A DNA stretch of 64,000 nt, from positions 1 through 64,000 of the forward strand of contig VHDH01000007.1 of the NCBI GenBank assembly GCA_016871445.1, read 5' to 3'. The notes beneath the pieces were generated by a model that was not told the DNA's origin, made no database searches, and saw nothing but the letters and a program-made list of their open reading frames with translations. This document shows positions 8,477 to 16,751 of this stretch, piece after piece (the stretch's first letter is position 1; each line of letters opens with the position of its first letter). A program made the translations under genes and the position numbers. Origin of the DNA: Verrucomicrobiota bacterium (GTDB lineage: Bacteria; Verrucomicrobiota; Verrucomicrobiia; Limisphaerales; SXTU01).

Positions 8477-9523
8477 ATGTTAGCCGCCAGCAGCAACAAG
8501 GTCGTCGCCTCGCCATCCGAATCGGCCTCTGAAGATGCTCGCCTCGTCTGGAAGCAGCTCGTGGGGCCAGTGCGGCCATTCCTTGATGCCGTTTCCCAAC
8601 GGTTGGAGGGGCAAGTCGATGCCTTCGACCCTGAAATTTCCGCTTACGCCCGTTACGCGCTTTCCAACCAAGGCAAGCAACTCCGGCCCGCGCTCGTCGC
8701 CTTTGCCGCCAATGCAGCTGGGCGCACGACGGACGATCACGTCACCGTGGCCGTGGTCATCGAAATGGTTCATCTAGCTACGCTCGTCCATGATGACGTA
8801 ATGGATGCGGCAGAAATCCGCCGCCGCCGTCCGACGCTGGCTGCAAATTGGGGAAACGAAATTTCTGTGCTAGTGGGCGATTGTTTATTCGCGCACTCGC
8901 TTAAACTCGCGGCCAGTTTTCCCACACCGGTCATCTGTCGTGCGGTAGCGTCGGCGACAAACACAGTTTGCTCAGGCGAAATCCTCCAAACGCACCGGCG
9001 GCTCAATTTTGCCGTGAGCCGAGCCGAATATTTCAAAGTGCTGGGCATGAAGACCGCCGAGTTGTTTGCACTGTCGTGCGAGTTGGGTGCGCTGCTAGCC
9101 GGTGCGGGCGCGGCCGAGCGCTCGGCGTTACGCAGCTACGGCATGGCACTAGGTACGGCGTATCAAATTTACGATGACTGCGTGGATGTGTTTGGCTCCG
9201 AGGCGAGTGTGGGGAAGTCCCTCGGCACCGACCTCGCCAGCGGTAAACTCACCCTGCCTATTCTGGTGGTGCTGGAGCGTGCGACGCCCGAGGAAAAAGC
9301 AAAGCTCCGCGAGCTGATCGAGGCATGGCGGCCGCACCACATCGAGAAAGTCTTGGGGCTGCTTAAGCAGCATGATGCGCTTAAAGAATCTCGCCGCGTC
9401 ATCTTCCAGTATCTTGCCGATGCAAACCGTGCCCTAGCCGACCTGCCCGAGACTGAGGGCCGCGCCGCGCTGACAATGTTGGGCGAGTTCCTCGGCCGTC
9501 AGACTATCGCGTTAGGCGGGTAG
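8477..9523 (+). CDS. Polyprenyl diphosphate synthase (trans-prenyltransferase)
   Basis: About 348 residues from the ATG at 8477; the frame stays open to 8381, but the added N-terminus is not family-like. The first aspartate-rich motif HDDVMD with downstream RRRRPT, and the second motif YDDCVDVFG with SVGKSLGTDLASGKLTLPI, identify an all-trans isoprenyl diphosphate synthase that elongates farnesyl or geranylgeranyl diphosphate with IPP. The length and sequence resemble IspB-like octaprenyl or heptaprenyl synthases for menaquinone/ubiquinone side chains; chain length is not decidable here. It is followed after 5 bp by a sigma factor gene on the same strand. Confidence 0.9.
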   Translation: MLAASSNKVVASPSESASEDARLVWKQLVGPVRPFLDAVSQRLEGQVDAFDPEISAYARYALSNQGKQLRPALVAFAANAAGRTTDDHVTVAVVIEMVHLATLVHDDVMDAAEIRRRRPTLAANWGNEISVLVGDCLFAHSLKLAASFPTPVICRAVASATNTVCSGEILQTHRRLNFAVSRAEYFKVLGMKTAELFALSCELGALLAGAGAAERSALRSYGMALGTAYQIYDDCVDVFGSEASVGKSLGTDLASGKLTLPILVVLERATPEEKAKLRELIEAWRPHHIEKVLGLLKQHDALKESRRVIFQYLADANRALADLPETEGRAALTMLGEFLGRQTIALGG

Positions 9524-9528
9524 CGTGC

Positions 9529-10155
9529 ATGGCTGAAGCGCTTTCAGCTCCCTCCGCCCCCGTTGAAGCCCTCTCTCAACTCGAGGACATTTTACTCGTC
9601 CGCCAAGCGCAGGGCGGCAGCGCGGCGGCTTACGATGAATTGGTGCGTCGCTATCAGCGACAAATTTACGGGGTCATTTATCACATGACGGCACACCACG
9701 AGGACGCCGATGACCTTGCGCAGGAAGTCTTTGTGAAAGCTTGGCAGGCACTCAAATCCTTCAAGGGTGATTCCAGTTTTTTCACCTGGCTTTACCGTAT
9801 TGCCATCAACCGGACGCTAAACCATCTCAAACAGCGCAACTACCGGAACAGTCGGCACGCCATGAGCCTCAACGACCTTGACGTGGACGCCGAACGGCAC
9901 CCTGACCTAGTTGCGCTCGTCTCAGATAAGACGCCGCGCCGCGATCTGGCGCTGGAGGAACTGAAGGAAAAATTGAACGCAGCCATGCAGCGTCTGTCCG
10001 AAAATCACAGAACTGTGGTAAGTCTGCACGACATCCAAGGCCTGCCGCATGACGAGATCGCGATTATACTAGGCTGTAACGTCGCGACCGTACGCACCCG
10101 GCTGTTTTATGCTCGGCAGCAGTTGCAAGGCATTTTATCTGACTACCTGAAGTGA
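9529..10155 (+). CDS. ECF-type RNA polymerase sigma factor
   Basis: A 208-residue sigma-70 family protein with only regions 2 and 4. Region 2 reads YDELVRRYQRQIYGVIYHMT through DADDLAQEVFVKAWQAL (core binding, -10 recognition) and continues FFTWLYRIAINRTLNHL. Region 4 near the C-terminus is LSENHRTVVSLHDIQGL plus the helix-turn-helix DEIAIILGCNVATVRTRLFYAR. This is the RpoE/SigW-type group that answers envelope signals. The 3' end overlaps the start of the next gene, a small membrane protein, so the two are probably translationally coupled. Confidence 0.93.
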   Translation: MAEALSAPSAPVEALSQLEDILLVRQAQGGSAAAYDELVRRYQRQIYGVIYHMTAHHEDADDLAQEVFVKAWQALKSFKGDSSFFTWLYRIAINRTLNHLKQRNYRNSRHAMSLNDLDVDAERHPDLVALVSDKTPRRDLALEELKEKLNAAMQRLSENHRTVVSLHDIQGLPHDEIAIILGCNVATVRTRLFYARQQLQGILSDYLK

Positions 10156-10568
10156 TCATGGAACCCGGCCCGAACTCACCGGAAAAATTAAAGAGGCTCC
10201 AAAATCTCCTCACGCTCAAGCGCCACGAGCTGCCGCCGCCAAGCTACTTTGAGCGGCTGCCGAGAAGCATCCGCGGGCGCATCGATCAAATGCAAGCCCG
10301 CCCCGCCCGGTTCTGGCAGCGCTGGTTGGAGGCGTGGGACATGACGCCCGCTTTGACGACAACCTACGCGGCGGTGGCGGTGGTGCTGCTATTCACTGCC
10401 ACATGGTTAAGACGGCCGCCAGAGGCAGTCAACGAACCACAACTTGTGAAGACTCCTCCGGTGGAAACGAACTACAATCCCGTGTTGATCACCTCGAACA
10501 CCCCGCCGTCAGGCCTGTTTAATCCGCCATCGTTGCAAGTGCAGCCCGCAAGCGCGCCGAAGCACTGA
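10152..10568 (+). CDS. Small single-pass membrane protein coupled to the sigma factor gene
   Basis: A protein of 138 residues from the GTG at 10152 (overlapping the sigma factor stop) or 136 from the ATG at 10158. It has a basic, soluble N-terminal half (KLKRLQNLLTLKRHELPPP, FERLPRSIRGRI), one membrane segment near residues 63-79 (TYAAVAVVLLFTATWL) and a short Pro-rich exported tail. No zinc-binding anti-sigma motif (HxxxCxxC) is present, so it is not a classical ZAS anti-sigma factor. The location and topology nevertheless suggest a regulator of the sigma factor (inference). Confidence 0.65.
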   Translation: MIMEPGPNSPEKLKRLQNLLTLKRHELPPPSYFERLPRSIRGRIDQMQARPARFWQRWLEAWDMTPALTTTYAAVAVVLLFTATWLRRPPEAVNEPQLVKTPPVETNYNPVLITSNTPPSGLFNPPSLQVQPASAPKH

Positions 10569-10584
10569 CCCGGGCCGCCGCAGG

Positions 10585-11853
10585 TCAATCCATCCGTGTA
10601 AACACCAGCACGTTGAAGCCAACCGGCGCGGCCAGTTTTCCGCTCTCGACGATGTTCACGTCTGCCGTACGCTCGCCGGTCGGCGTCTGCACGGTGAATT
10701 GAAACTTGTCCCCTTCCTTTTTCCATGTCCCGGTGGCCACGGTCTTTGTTGGAGGGGGCGTGTTGCTGCCATCCGGGTTCTGCACCATCGGGAAGCGGAA
10801 GCCCGGCATCAACATTCCGGCGAACGCGATGGGATCGCGCCGGCCCTTGAGAAAGATCTTATTGTCGGGCGTGACACTCAGCGTGTAATCGGAAATGGCG
10901 GCTCGGAGGAGGGTGTTTAGGCGGCCCTGGTCGTTGGCGGTGGCTTTCGGGTTAGTGCGAGCGTGTTGGCGAACTGTGGCGCTAACATCCACCTGCCATT
11001 TGCCAACCAGCGGCTCCTTCGCGTATTTCTCAGACTTGCCGGTCTTGAGAAAGCCGGTTAGGTCGGCGATGTCTAACTCTTGGGCATTACGCTGGAACTC
11101 GGGATTGGCCAGCAGCGGACGGAAGGTCGGATTCTTGATGATAAGCGCTACATTGGTCTTGGCCGGTAGCAGTGGCTTAAGGGTTTCGTTGGTGAAAACG
11201 GTCTGAAACGCGGCGTCCTCGGCCAGCGAAAGAAACTGTGGGTATTCCGCCAGCCGCTCCTGCAATTCCGGGTTGTGATATAGCAGCCCGAGCAGGTCCG
11301 CCCCTTGGAAAAAGGCTGGCGAGGCCTGTCCGACGCCCGCCGCCACGCGGTCGAACTTGGTGCTGGTCAGGTCATCATGCATTTTGTTGACCAACTCGAG
11401 CCAGAGGGGGTTGTCATTTGGCGATTTGAGCTGCCGCGTAACGTAACCAGCGTGATAAAGATAGGCGCTGGCCGCCACGAGGTACACTACCGCCGCGACG
11501 ATTCCGAGGCTCAGACCCGTGGCCGCGTCAATTCGCTCCCAGCGCATTCGTACGTCGTCCGGCGCACGGAACTTGTAATAGCCGCTTATCTTAAGATAGG
11601 TGGCTACAGCAAAACTGTTAAATATCAGTACCACCGCCAAAAACACCAGTGGCGCGGCTAGCGCCCAACTGTTGACCGGGTCCTTCATACCTATCGCTCC
11701 CAGCGCCGTGCGCAGGTGCGGGGCTAACGGCCCCGCCACAAACAACGCCACGATTACGCCAATGAGCGAAATTCCCATACGGATGCCGCCGATCTGACGC
11801 CCCAAGGCGCCCACGACGGCGGTTACTAACAGGGCCAAAATCCAAATGGTCAT
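10585..11853 (-). CDS. CvpA-like integral membrane protein with a C-terminal extension
   Basis: A 422-residue protein with about four N-terminal membrane segments (residues 1-150: TIWILALLVTAVVGALG, GISLIGVIVALFVAG, AAPLVFLAVVLIFNSFAVA, GLSLGIVAAVVYLVAASAYL), the layout of the CvpA (colicin V production) family. The remaining 270 residues are soluble, including a helical part with repeated NPxF-type phrases and a C-terminal beta-rich module (VGKWQVDVSATV, GRRDPIAFAGML, TGTWKKEGDKFQFTVQ). That last module looks like the small lipocalin-like domain found in verrucomicrobial and planctomycete proteins. Function unknown. Last gene of a minus-strand block. Confidence 0.6.
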   Translation of the reverse strand: MTIWILALLVTAVVGALGRQIGGIRMGISLIGVIVALFVAGPLAPHLRTALGAIGMKDPVNSWALAAPLVFLAVVLIFNSFAVATYLKISGYYKFRAPDDVRMRWERIDAATGLSLGIVAAVVYLVAASAYLYHAGYVTRQLKSPNDNPLWLELVNKMHDDLTSTKFDRVAAGVGQASPAFFQGADLLGLLYHNPELQERLAEYPQFLSLAEDAAFQTVFTNETLKPLLPAKTNVALIIKNPTFRPLLANPEFQRNAQELDIADLTGFLKTGKSEKYAKEPLVGKWQVDVSATVRQHARTNPKATANDQGRLNTLLRAAISDYTLSVTPDNKIFLKGRRDPIAFAGMLMPGFRFPMVQNPDGSNTPPPTKTVATGTWKKEGDKFQFTVQTPTGERTADVNIVESGKLAAPVGFNVLVFTRMD

Positions 11854-11924
11854 AGCTGTGTATTATCGATGACACCTCCTGAAACGCACGTAAAAATTTC
11901 GGGGAACGTCCACCACTGGACAGT

Positions 11925-12425
11925 TCAGCGCCCGCCCATAATGGCCTTAAAAAGGCCGTAGAGCACCGCGAGCAGGACGGCGCTTAGGACAAAGAAGCGG
12001 TTGCGCGCGACCCGCCGCTCGTAGCGCAGCGGCCGCAAGCCACGAATCTGTCCGGAATCGAGTAGTTTGACGAGTTTGGGATTGCCCGTGGGCGTGAGGC
12101 CAAAGTGGCGTTTGAGATTCTGCAGCGTCCCCGCGCCGCCGCGCGGACGCGGGTTGAGCTCGGGATGAGCGTGAGCTGGGGCGGCAGCCGGGGCCGCCTT
12201 GAGCCGTTTTTGATCCACGTCCTCGAAGACCGGTGCGGCGGACGTGGGCACGGCCGTAACCTTTGAGCCGCCGGGCAGTGCGGTGGAGCGCAGCTTGGGC
12301 GAACCGGGCCAGAGCGGTGTGCCAGCCTCGGCCTGCTTGATCTGCGCTTGCAACGCGGCGATCTTTGCTTCCAGTGCGCGCGCGCGTTCCGAAAGCAGAT
12401 CCGTATTTTTTCGGAACAAGGCCAT
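11925..12425 (-). CDS. Tail-anchored coiled-coil protein (second of a pair)
   Basis: A 166-residue protein from the ATG at 12425 (a GTG at 12431 is 6 bp upstream). The N-terminus is a coiled coil (LLSERARALEAKIAALQAQIKQAEAG), followed by a Pro/Ala-rich linker, a conserved-looking block (GGAGTLQNLKRHFGLTPTG, PKLVKLLDSGQIRGLRPL) and a C-terminal membrane segment (FFVLSAVLLAVLYGLFKAIM). There is no signal peptide, so the bulk should be cytoplasmic. It lies 10 bp after another tail-anchored coiled-coil gene, and the two proteins may work as a complex. Family not recognised. Confidence 0.55.
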   Translation of the reverse strand: MALFRKNTDLLSERARALEAKIAALQAQIKQAEAGTPLWPGSPKLRSTALPGGSKVTAVPTSAAPVFEDVDQKRLKAAPAAAPAHAHPELNPRPRGGAGTLQNLKRHFGLTPTGNPKLVKLLDSGQIRGLRPLRYERRVARNRFFVLSAVLLAVLYGLFKAIMGGR

Positions 12426-12435
12426 GACCAACGCC

Positions 12436-13122
12436 TCAGCGGCGTAAAAAAAACAGCATGCCCGCCGCCCCGAGCAGCACGGCTAACGCGACGGGCCAAG
12501 TTAAGGCGAAACCCAGCCGGCACAACTCGCTGAAACTTTGCGCGCCGAGGGGATGGCTTTGAATTTTTGCGGGGTCGGCGGTGGCGGCTGCACCGGGATG
12601 ACTGGTGAGCGCACCATCGAGGGTGGGCCACTTAAGCCGCGCACCGTTCCATTCCATGCGGGCATTCTCAATGGCGGTGAGGGCGCGGGTTAGCTCGATG
12701 TTATAGGCCTCGGCGCTCCAGCCCTCCTCGTTAATTGCGCGCACCTTGTCAAGTGACTCACGCAGGCCGGCGAGGGATTTCGCCATTTGTTCAGCGTCAC
12801 GACGCGAGCGCAGTTCCGCTTCTTCGAGCAGCACCAGGCCGCGTGTGAGGTGGTGCAGCATTTCCGTGCGGCCTGTCTGTAACTCTACGCGGCGTCGTCG
12901 GGCTTCCTCGAGCGCGGCCCGCTCGCGTTCCAACTCGTCCTGCTTGCGCTTCAACTCGGCGAGTTGCTGCTGCGCATCAGACACGCGTGAGTCAAGCTCT
13001 TCACGGGTAGGCGGGCGACTGAAAGAACTGGCTTCGCTCATGGCAGTAGGGCGGACGGTGGGCCGGGCGTCGGTGTGTGCTGCGCTGTCTACAAACTCGG
13101 TCTGGTCGAAGTCCGAAGGCAT
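12436..13122 (-). CDS. Tail-anchored coiled-coil protein (first of a pair)
   Basis: A 228-residue protein. Residues about 35-135 form a long heptad-rich helix (REELDSRVSDAQQQLAEL, KRKQDELERERAALEEARRR), followed by a linker and a single membrane helix at the extreme C-terminus (TWPVALAVLLGAAGMLFFLRR), giving a tail-anchored topology with a cytoplasmic coil. No enzymatic motif is visible. The next gene downstream has the same layout, and an ABC-2 type permease lies 128 bp upstream on the same strand. Family not recognised. Confidence 0.6.
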   Translation of the reverse strand: MPSDFDQTEFVDSAAHTDARPTVRPTAMSEASSFSRPPTREELDSRVSDAQQQLAELKRKQDELERERAALEEARRRRVELQTGRTEMLHHLTRGLVLLEEAELRSRRDAEQMAKSLAGLRESLDKVRAINEEGWSAEAYNIELTRALTAIENARMEWNGARLKWPTLDGALTSHPGAAATADPAKIQSHPLGAQSFSELCRLGFALTWPVALAVLLGAAGMLFFLRR

Positions 13123-13250
13123 AAGATAATTGTAATCCTAGCGCGCCGAACGAAAAGGGAAATTTGGCATGAGGCAGGTTGCGTAGTGCATGGACTTTTA
13201 AAATTCAGCCGTCTCTTGGGTGTGTCGGCGCATCACAAACTACATTTAAC

Positions 13251-15017
13251 CTAGTGCTCGAAGTTCCGCAGCTTTCGTAAGGCCAAGGTTAGCGGCACAT
13301 AACCTAGGGCGAGGGATAGCGCGGCGAATCCTACGAAGCACGTCAGCACCGGAGGATCGCTGAGTTCGCGGTTCCAACGCCATGGTGAACCCCATGCCAG
13401 CAACAGCACGCTAGCAACGATGTAGAGGAAGCTCATCACCAACGCGAAGGTTCCGCCAAAGCCGCTCACGATCTTGCTCGGGTTGTCCTCGCGCAGGTTC
13501 GGGTAGAGCACGCCGATGCCCAGCGCCAGCGCGTTGAGTGTGAGCGTCATCACGGTAATCGCGCCGGCGAAGTAAGCGGTGCGTCCGACGGGCATTTGCA
13601 GCATGTGACATGAGAGTGCGATAATGCCCAGCGTGATCACCAGCGACGCGCTGGTGACCAGGAGAAACTTGGTTTGCACCACACGCGCTAGGCCAAGCGG
13701 TGCGCGCCCCACGATCCAAAGGCGTTTTCCCTCGAGCGAGAACTGCGGAAAGACAAAGCGCGTCGTGAGCGTGGCGAGGTTGAGCGAACAGGCCGCGAGG
13801 TTTAAGTAGGAAATTAGATGCAGCCAAAACGGGCTGCTGATCTGCGAGGTGAAGTGACGTAGGTTAAGAATATAGACCCCTAGCAGGCCGAAAAGCACAA
13901 GCGACTGTCCCCACTGCGTCGTATCGCGCCAAAACATTCGCACGTCCTTAACCATGAGCGCCCGCACGTCCGTGCGCAACGGCAGCAGCCGGAAGAGGCG
14001 TTCCATAAAACCCGCACTGTAGTGAAACTGCCTTCGTCGGTCTTGCCATTGGCGGAACCATTCCCATTGGCCGAACACGCTCGCGCGGCTATGGACCACG
14101 GAGGTTGCATCGTAGAACAGGTTCCCCATGCGCGTGCAAGCCAGCGTGCCGAAAAACAGCACGTGACTCAAAAGCACCAGCACGAAAAAGCCCGCTGCCG
14201 CGAGGGCTCCTTCCGCCCATTGCTGCACGCTCGCAGAGAGCCAATAGCTTGGCAGGAAGGGAAACTGGGCAAAGCGCGTCTTGGCCAAAAGACGATCTAG
14301 CACGGCGAGCACGCGGGTCTCGAGCGATTCCTCGTCCACTTGCTCGGGGCGCAGATAATATTTCACGGCGAAAAACAACACGCCCGCCGCCACCAGCGCT
14401 GCGATCTGAAACGCTCGCCGGTCGAGGAACCGCGCAAGGTTCACTGCCGTCCATGTGCCGAACACCGCCGGCAGCATGATGAACAAGCCCACCAATACCA
14501 CGGTCAGCGCGTAAAAATGCCATGGCACTTGCCGCCACATGCCGTAGGCCCCAAGCAGCGGCGCGATCAGAAACAGGAACGCCCACGACGCCAGCACCGT
14601 GGACTCGACAAATTTCCATCGGAACACTGTCTGGGCGGGAATGGGCAGGGTGAGCAGCGCGGCAGTCTCACGGTTGCGAAAGAAGTTCGAATAACCGATG
14701 ACCAAGTTGCTGAACAGCAGCAGGATGAACAGGAAGGCGAACAGCAGGAACAAAAGCCGCTCGATGAGTAGCTCGCCTATGCCCGGGAACACACCAATAA
14801 ACTTGAGCCCCTTATAAAACAACCCAAACGCCAGCACGATATAGCCGCCAATGAATAATCCAATAATGACCGTTAGCAGGCTGGACTGCTCGCGCACCGA
14901 GCAGAGTCGCCGCCAGTTTTGAAGCAGGTTGACGCGCAGCAGGAGCAGCAGCGGAGCGACGGCAACGGCCCCCGGCAGAGCGGGCGAAGCGGTCGGCGAA
15001 ATGGCGGAATGCTGCAC
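13251..15017 (-). CDS. ABC-2 type exporter permease
   Basis: A 588-residue polytopic membrane protein with about twelve hydrophobic segments, for example TVIIGLFIGGYIVLAFGL, LLFLLFAFLFILLLFSNLV and VITLGIIALSCHML. The stretch YSNFFRNRETAALLTLPIPA resembles the conserved cytoplasmic loop of putative ABC exporter permeases in which two half-transporters are fused in one chain. No ATPase gene is next to it, so the partner must be encoded elsewhere. The C-terminal half repeats the pattern (RLWIVGRAPLGLARVVQTKF). The substrate is unknown. It lies just downstream of a tRNA-Pro gene on the same strand. Confidence 0.7.
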   Translation of the reverse strand: MQHSAISPTASPALPGAVAVAPLLLLLRVNLLQNWRRLCSVREQSSLLTVIIGLFIGGYIVLAFGLFYKGLKFIGVFPGIGELLIERLLFLLFAFLFILLLFSNLVIGYSNFFRNRETAALLTLPIPAQTVFRWKFVESTVLASWAFLFLIAPLLGAYGMWRQVPWHFYALTVVLVGLFIMLPAVFGTWTAVNLARFLDRRAFQIAALVAAGVLFFAVKYYLRPEQVDEESLETRVLAVLDRLLAKTRFAQFPFLPSYWLSASVQQWAEGALAAAGFFVLVLLSHVLFFGTLACTRMGNLFYDATSVVHSRASVFGQWEWFRQWQDRRRQFHYSAGFMERLFRLLPLRTDVRALMVKDVRMFWRDTTQWGQSLVLFGLLGVYILNLRHFTSQISSPFWLHLISYLNLAACSLNLATLTTRFVFPQFSLEGKRLWIVGRAPLGLARVVQTKFLLVTSASLVITLGIIALSCHMLQMPVGRTAYFAGAITVMTLTLNALALGIGVLYPNLREDNPSKIVSGFGGTFALVMSFLYIVASVLLLAWGSPWRWNRELSDPPVLTCFVGFAALSLALGYVPLTLALRKLRNFEH

Positions 15018-15038
15018 GAAACACTGCCAAGAGACAGA

Positions 15039-15116
15039 TGGTCGGGGCGGTGAGATTTGAACTCACGACCTCTTGGACCCGAACCAAGCGCGCTAGCCAG
15101 GCTACGCTACGCCCCG
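15039..15116 (-). tRNA. tRNA-Pro (anticodon CGG)
   Basis: Read on the minus strand, a complete 78-nt cloverleaf is visible: acceptor stem CGGGGCG pairing with CGCCCCG, discriminator A, and an encoded 3' CCA. The anticodon arm is CTTGG-TTCGGGT-CCAAG, giving anticodon CGG (codon CCG). The T arm is GTGAG-TTCAAAT-CTCAC. The D arm has the GCCTGG bulge typical of bacterial tRNA-Pro. Confidence 0.97.
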
Positions 15117-15229
15117 AACCAAAGGGCCCGCAAAATGCCGTTCACCCTGCCGAAATGCAACGACCATTTTAGCTCATTTGGGCCGCCCGCTGACTGCGTT
15201 GACGCCGTAAAAACGGGTGTTAGCCTCCA

Positions 15230-16180
15230 CTGATCATCAAGAGCCCACCGCCCTTTCATCCGTCCCGTCGAGAGTTTCTCGCCGCCTCCACCGCGCTGAC
15301 CGCTGGGGCCTTGGCGGGCTGCGCCACCACGGAGGCAACCTCGCGCCGCGGTTTTGTTGATGCCCACGTCCACGTCTGGACGCCGGATACCAACGCCTTT
15401 CCGCTCGCGCCGGGTTATCAAGTGTCCGCCATGCAGCCGCCAAGCTTCACGCCAGAGGAACTGCTTGCGCTCGCCCGGCCTCACGGCGTCACACGCGTCG
15501 TGCTTATCCAGATGAGTTTCTACCGTTTCGACAATCGCTACATGCTCGATGCCATAGGCCGCTTCCCGGGAGTTTTTGCAGGCGTGGGCATTGTGGACGC
15601 CAGCACCGCTCGGCCGCAGAATGCAATGCGAGACTTGGTGAAACAGGGCGTGCGCGGCTTCCGCATTAATCCTGGTTCACAGACCGTTGACGCATGGCTC
15701 GGCTCGCCCGGCATGGCGGAAATGTGGAGGTGCGCCGGTGACGATGGCCTGGCTATATGCCCGCTTATCGGCCCCAATGCGCTGCCCGGCATCGCGGCGA
15801 TGTGCGCGAAGTTCCCCCGGACGCGCGTGGTGATTGACCACTTTGCGCGCATCGGCACGGGCGGCAGCTTTCCTGAAGTTGAGGTCTCCCAGCTCTGTGC
15901 GCTTGCGAAGTTTCCACACGTCCACGTGAAGGCGTCGGCCTTCTACGCCTTCGGTCAGAAGCGCGCCCCCTATCTTGACTTCGGGCCGATGATCCGCTGC
16001 CTCCGCGACAGCTTCGGTGCGCAACGCCTCATGTGGGCCACCGACTGCCCTTATCAAGTCCAGCGTGGCCACACTTACGCCGATTCCATCGCGCTCATCC
16101 GCGACCGCCTCAATTTCCTCTCCGCCGACGATCGCGACTGGATGCTGCGCCGCACGGCGGAGAAGGTGTTCTTCGCCTGA
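15230..16180 (+). CDS. Tat-exported amidohydrolase-family lipoprotein (amidohydrolase 2 type)
   Basis: The conserved body starts near 15353 with the DAHVHVWTPD metal-binding HxH motif of the amidohydrolase 2 (ACMSD/LigI) group and runs through VVIDHFARIG near the middle to a final MWATDCPYQV with the catalytic Asp. In-frame upstream sequence encodes a twin-arginine signal (SRREFLAAS) and a lipobox (LAGC), so the gene must start upstream of the TTG at 15311. No ATG, GTG or TTG lies between the in-frame TAG at 15221 and that point. CTG at 15230, followed by two ATC codons, is the best candidate. Such enzymes hydrolyse lactones or decarboxylate aromatic acids; substrate unknown. It overlaps the rhombosortase gene tail to tail by 106 bp. 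Confidence 0.8.
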   Translation: MIIKSPPPFHPSRREFLAASTALTAGALAGCATTEATSRRGFVDAHVHVWTPDTNAFPLAPGYQVSAMQPPSFTPEELLALARPHGVTRVVLIQMSFYRFDNRYMLDAIGRFPGVFAGVGIVDASTARPQNAMRDLVKQGVRGFRINPGSQTVDAWLGSPGMAEMWRCAGDDGLAICPLIGPNALPGIAAMCAKFPRTRVVIDHFARIGTGGSFPEVEVSQLCALAKFPHVHVKASAFYAFGQKRAPYLDFGPMIRCLRDSFGAQRLMWATDCPYQVQRGHTYADSIALIRDRLNFLSADDRDWMLRRTAEKVFFA

Positions 16181-16740
16181 GCGCTCGCGGGCAGCACCAA
16201 CCCCCAGAACAGTCCGAGCCAGTGGCTCAAGTGGCTCGGCACCACGGCGACGGAATCAAACTCAACGCCCGGGCGACTCAAGCCGACGGAGTCGAGCGTG
16301 AACTTTCCGACCGCGACCACGAGCAGAGCCACGCCAAGTCCTCGCTGGCGTCCGCCTGCATGAAACCATCGCGTTACGAGCCAGCCCAGCATTAGAGAGT
16401 TCAATCCGGAGAGGCCACCGTAGCGTGCGAGCAAGGCATCGCACGCTAGCAGACTCACGCTCAAGACCGCGCCACCGACGACCAGCCCGCGACCGAGTGC
16501 GTGCTCACCTGTGCGATGCAGCGCCCCAGCCAGCAGCGTGAAGACCAGTGCATCCACAAAAAGGTGACTCGCCGAGAAATGCGCGAGATGCCCCGCCCAC
16601 AGCCGCCAGACCTCGCCTGCAGCCAATGCGTCGCGATCCAAGATGCCCCACGAATGGAACTCCGGCACGAACGTCGCCAGCGCGGCCAAGCCAAGCAGCA
16701 AGGCCAGAGACACCCAATCGTGATTGAAGAGTTTAACCAC
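16075..16740 (-). CDS. rrtA: Rhombosortase-like rhomboid intramembrane serine protease
   Basis: A 221-residue protein with about six membrane segments. The rhomboid/rhombosortase signature is present: EVWRLWAGHLAHFSASHLFVD in the first half, the catalytic serine motif YGGLSGLNS near residue 112, and a His in PSHLSHWLGLFWG near 172. Rhombosortases cleave GlyGly-CTERM tails and so release or resurface exported proteins. The start is a GTG at 16740, 11 bp after the stop of a lipoprotein gene whose C-terminus looks like such a tail, which supports the call. The last 35 residues are basic, antisense to the amidohydrolase gene, and probably not part of the conserved fold. Confidence 0.82.
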   Translation of the reverse strand: MVKLFNHDWVSLALLLGLAALATFVPEFHSWGILDRDALAAGEVWRLWAGHLAHFSASHLFVDALVFTLLAGALHRTGEHALGRGLVVGGAVLSVSLLACDALLARYGGLSGLNSLMLGWLVTRWFHAGGRQRGLGVALLVVAVGKFTLDSVGLSRPGVEFDSVAVVPSHLSHWLGLFWGLVLPASAQAKNTFSAVRRSIQSRSSAERKLRRSRMSAMESA

Positions 16741-16751
16741 AGCTGTCGCCC

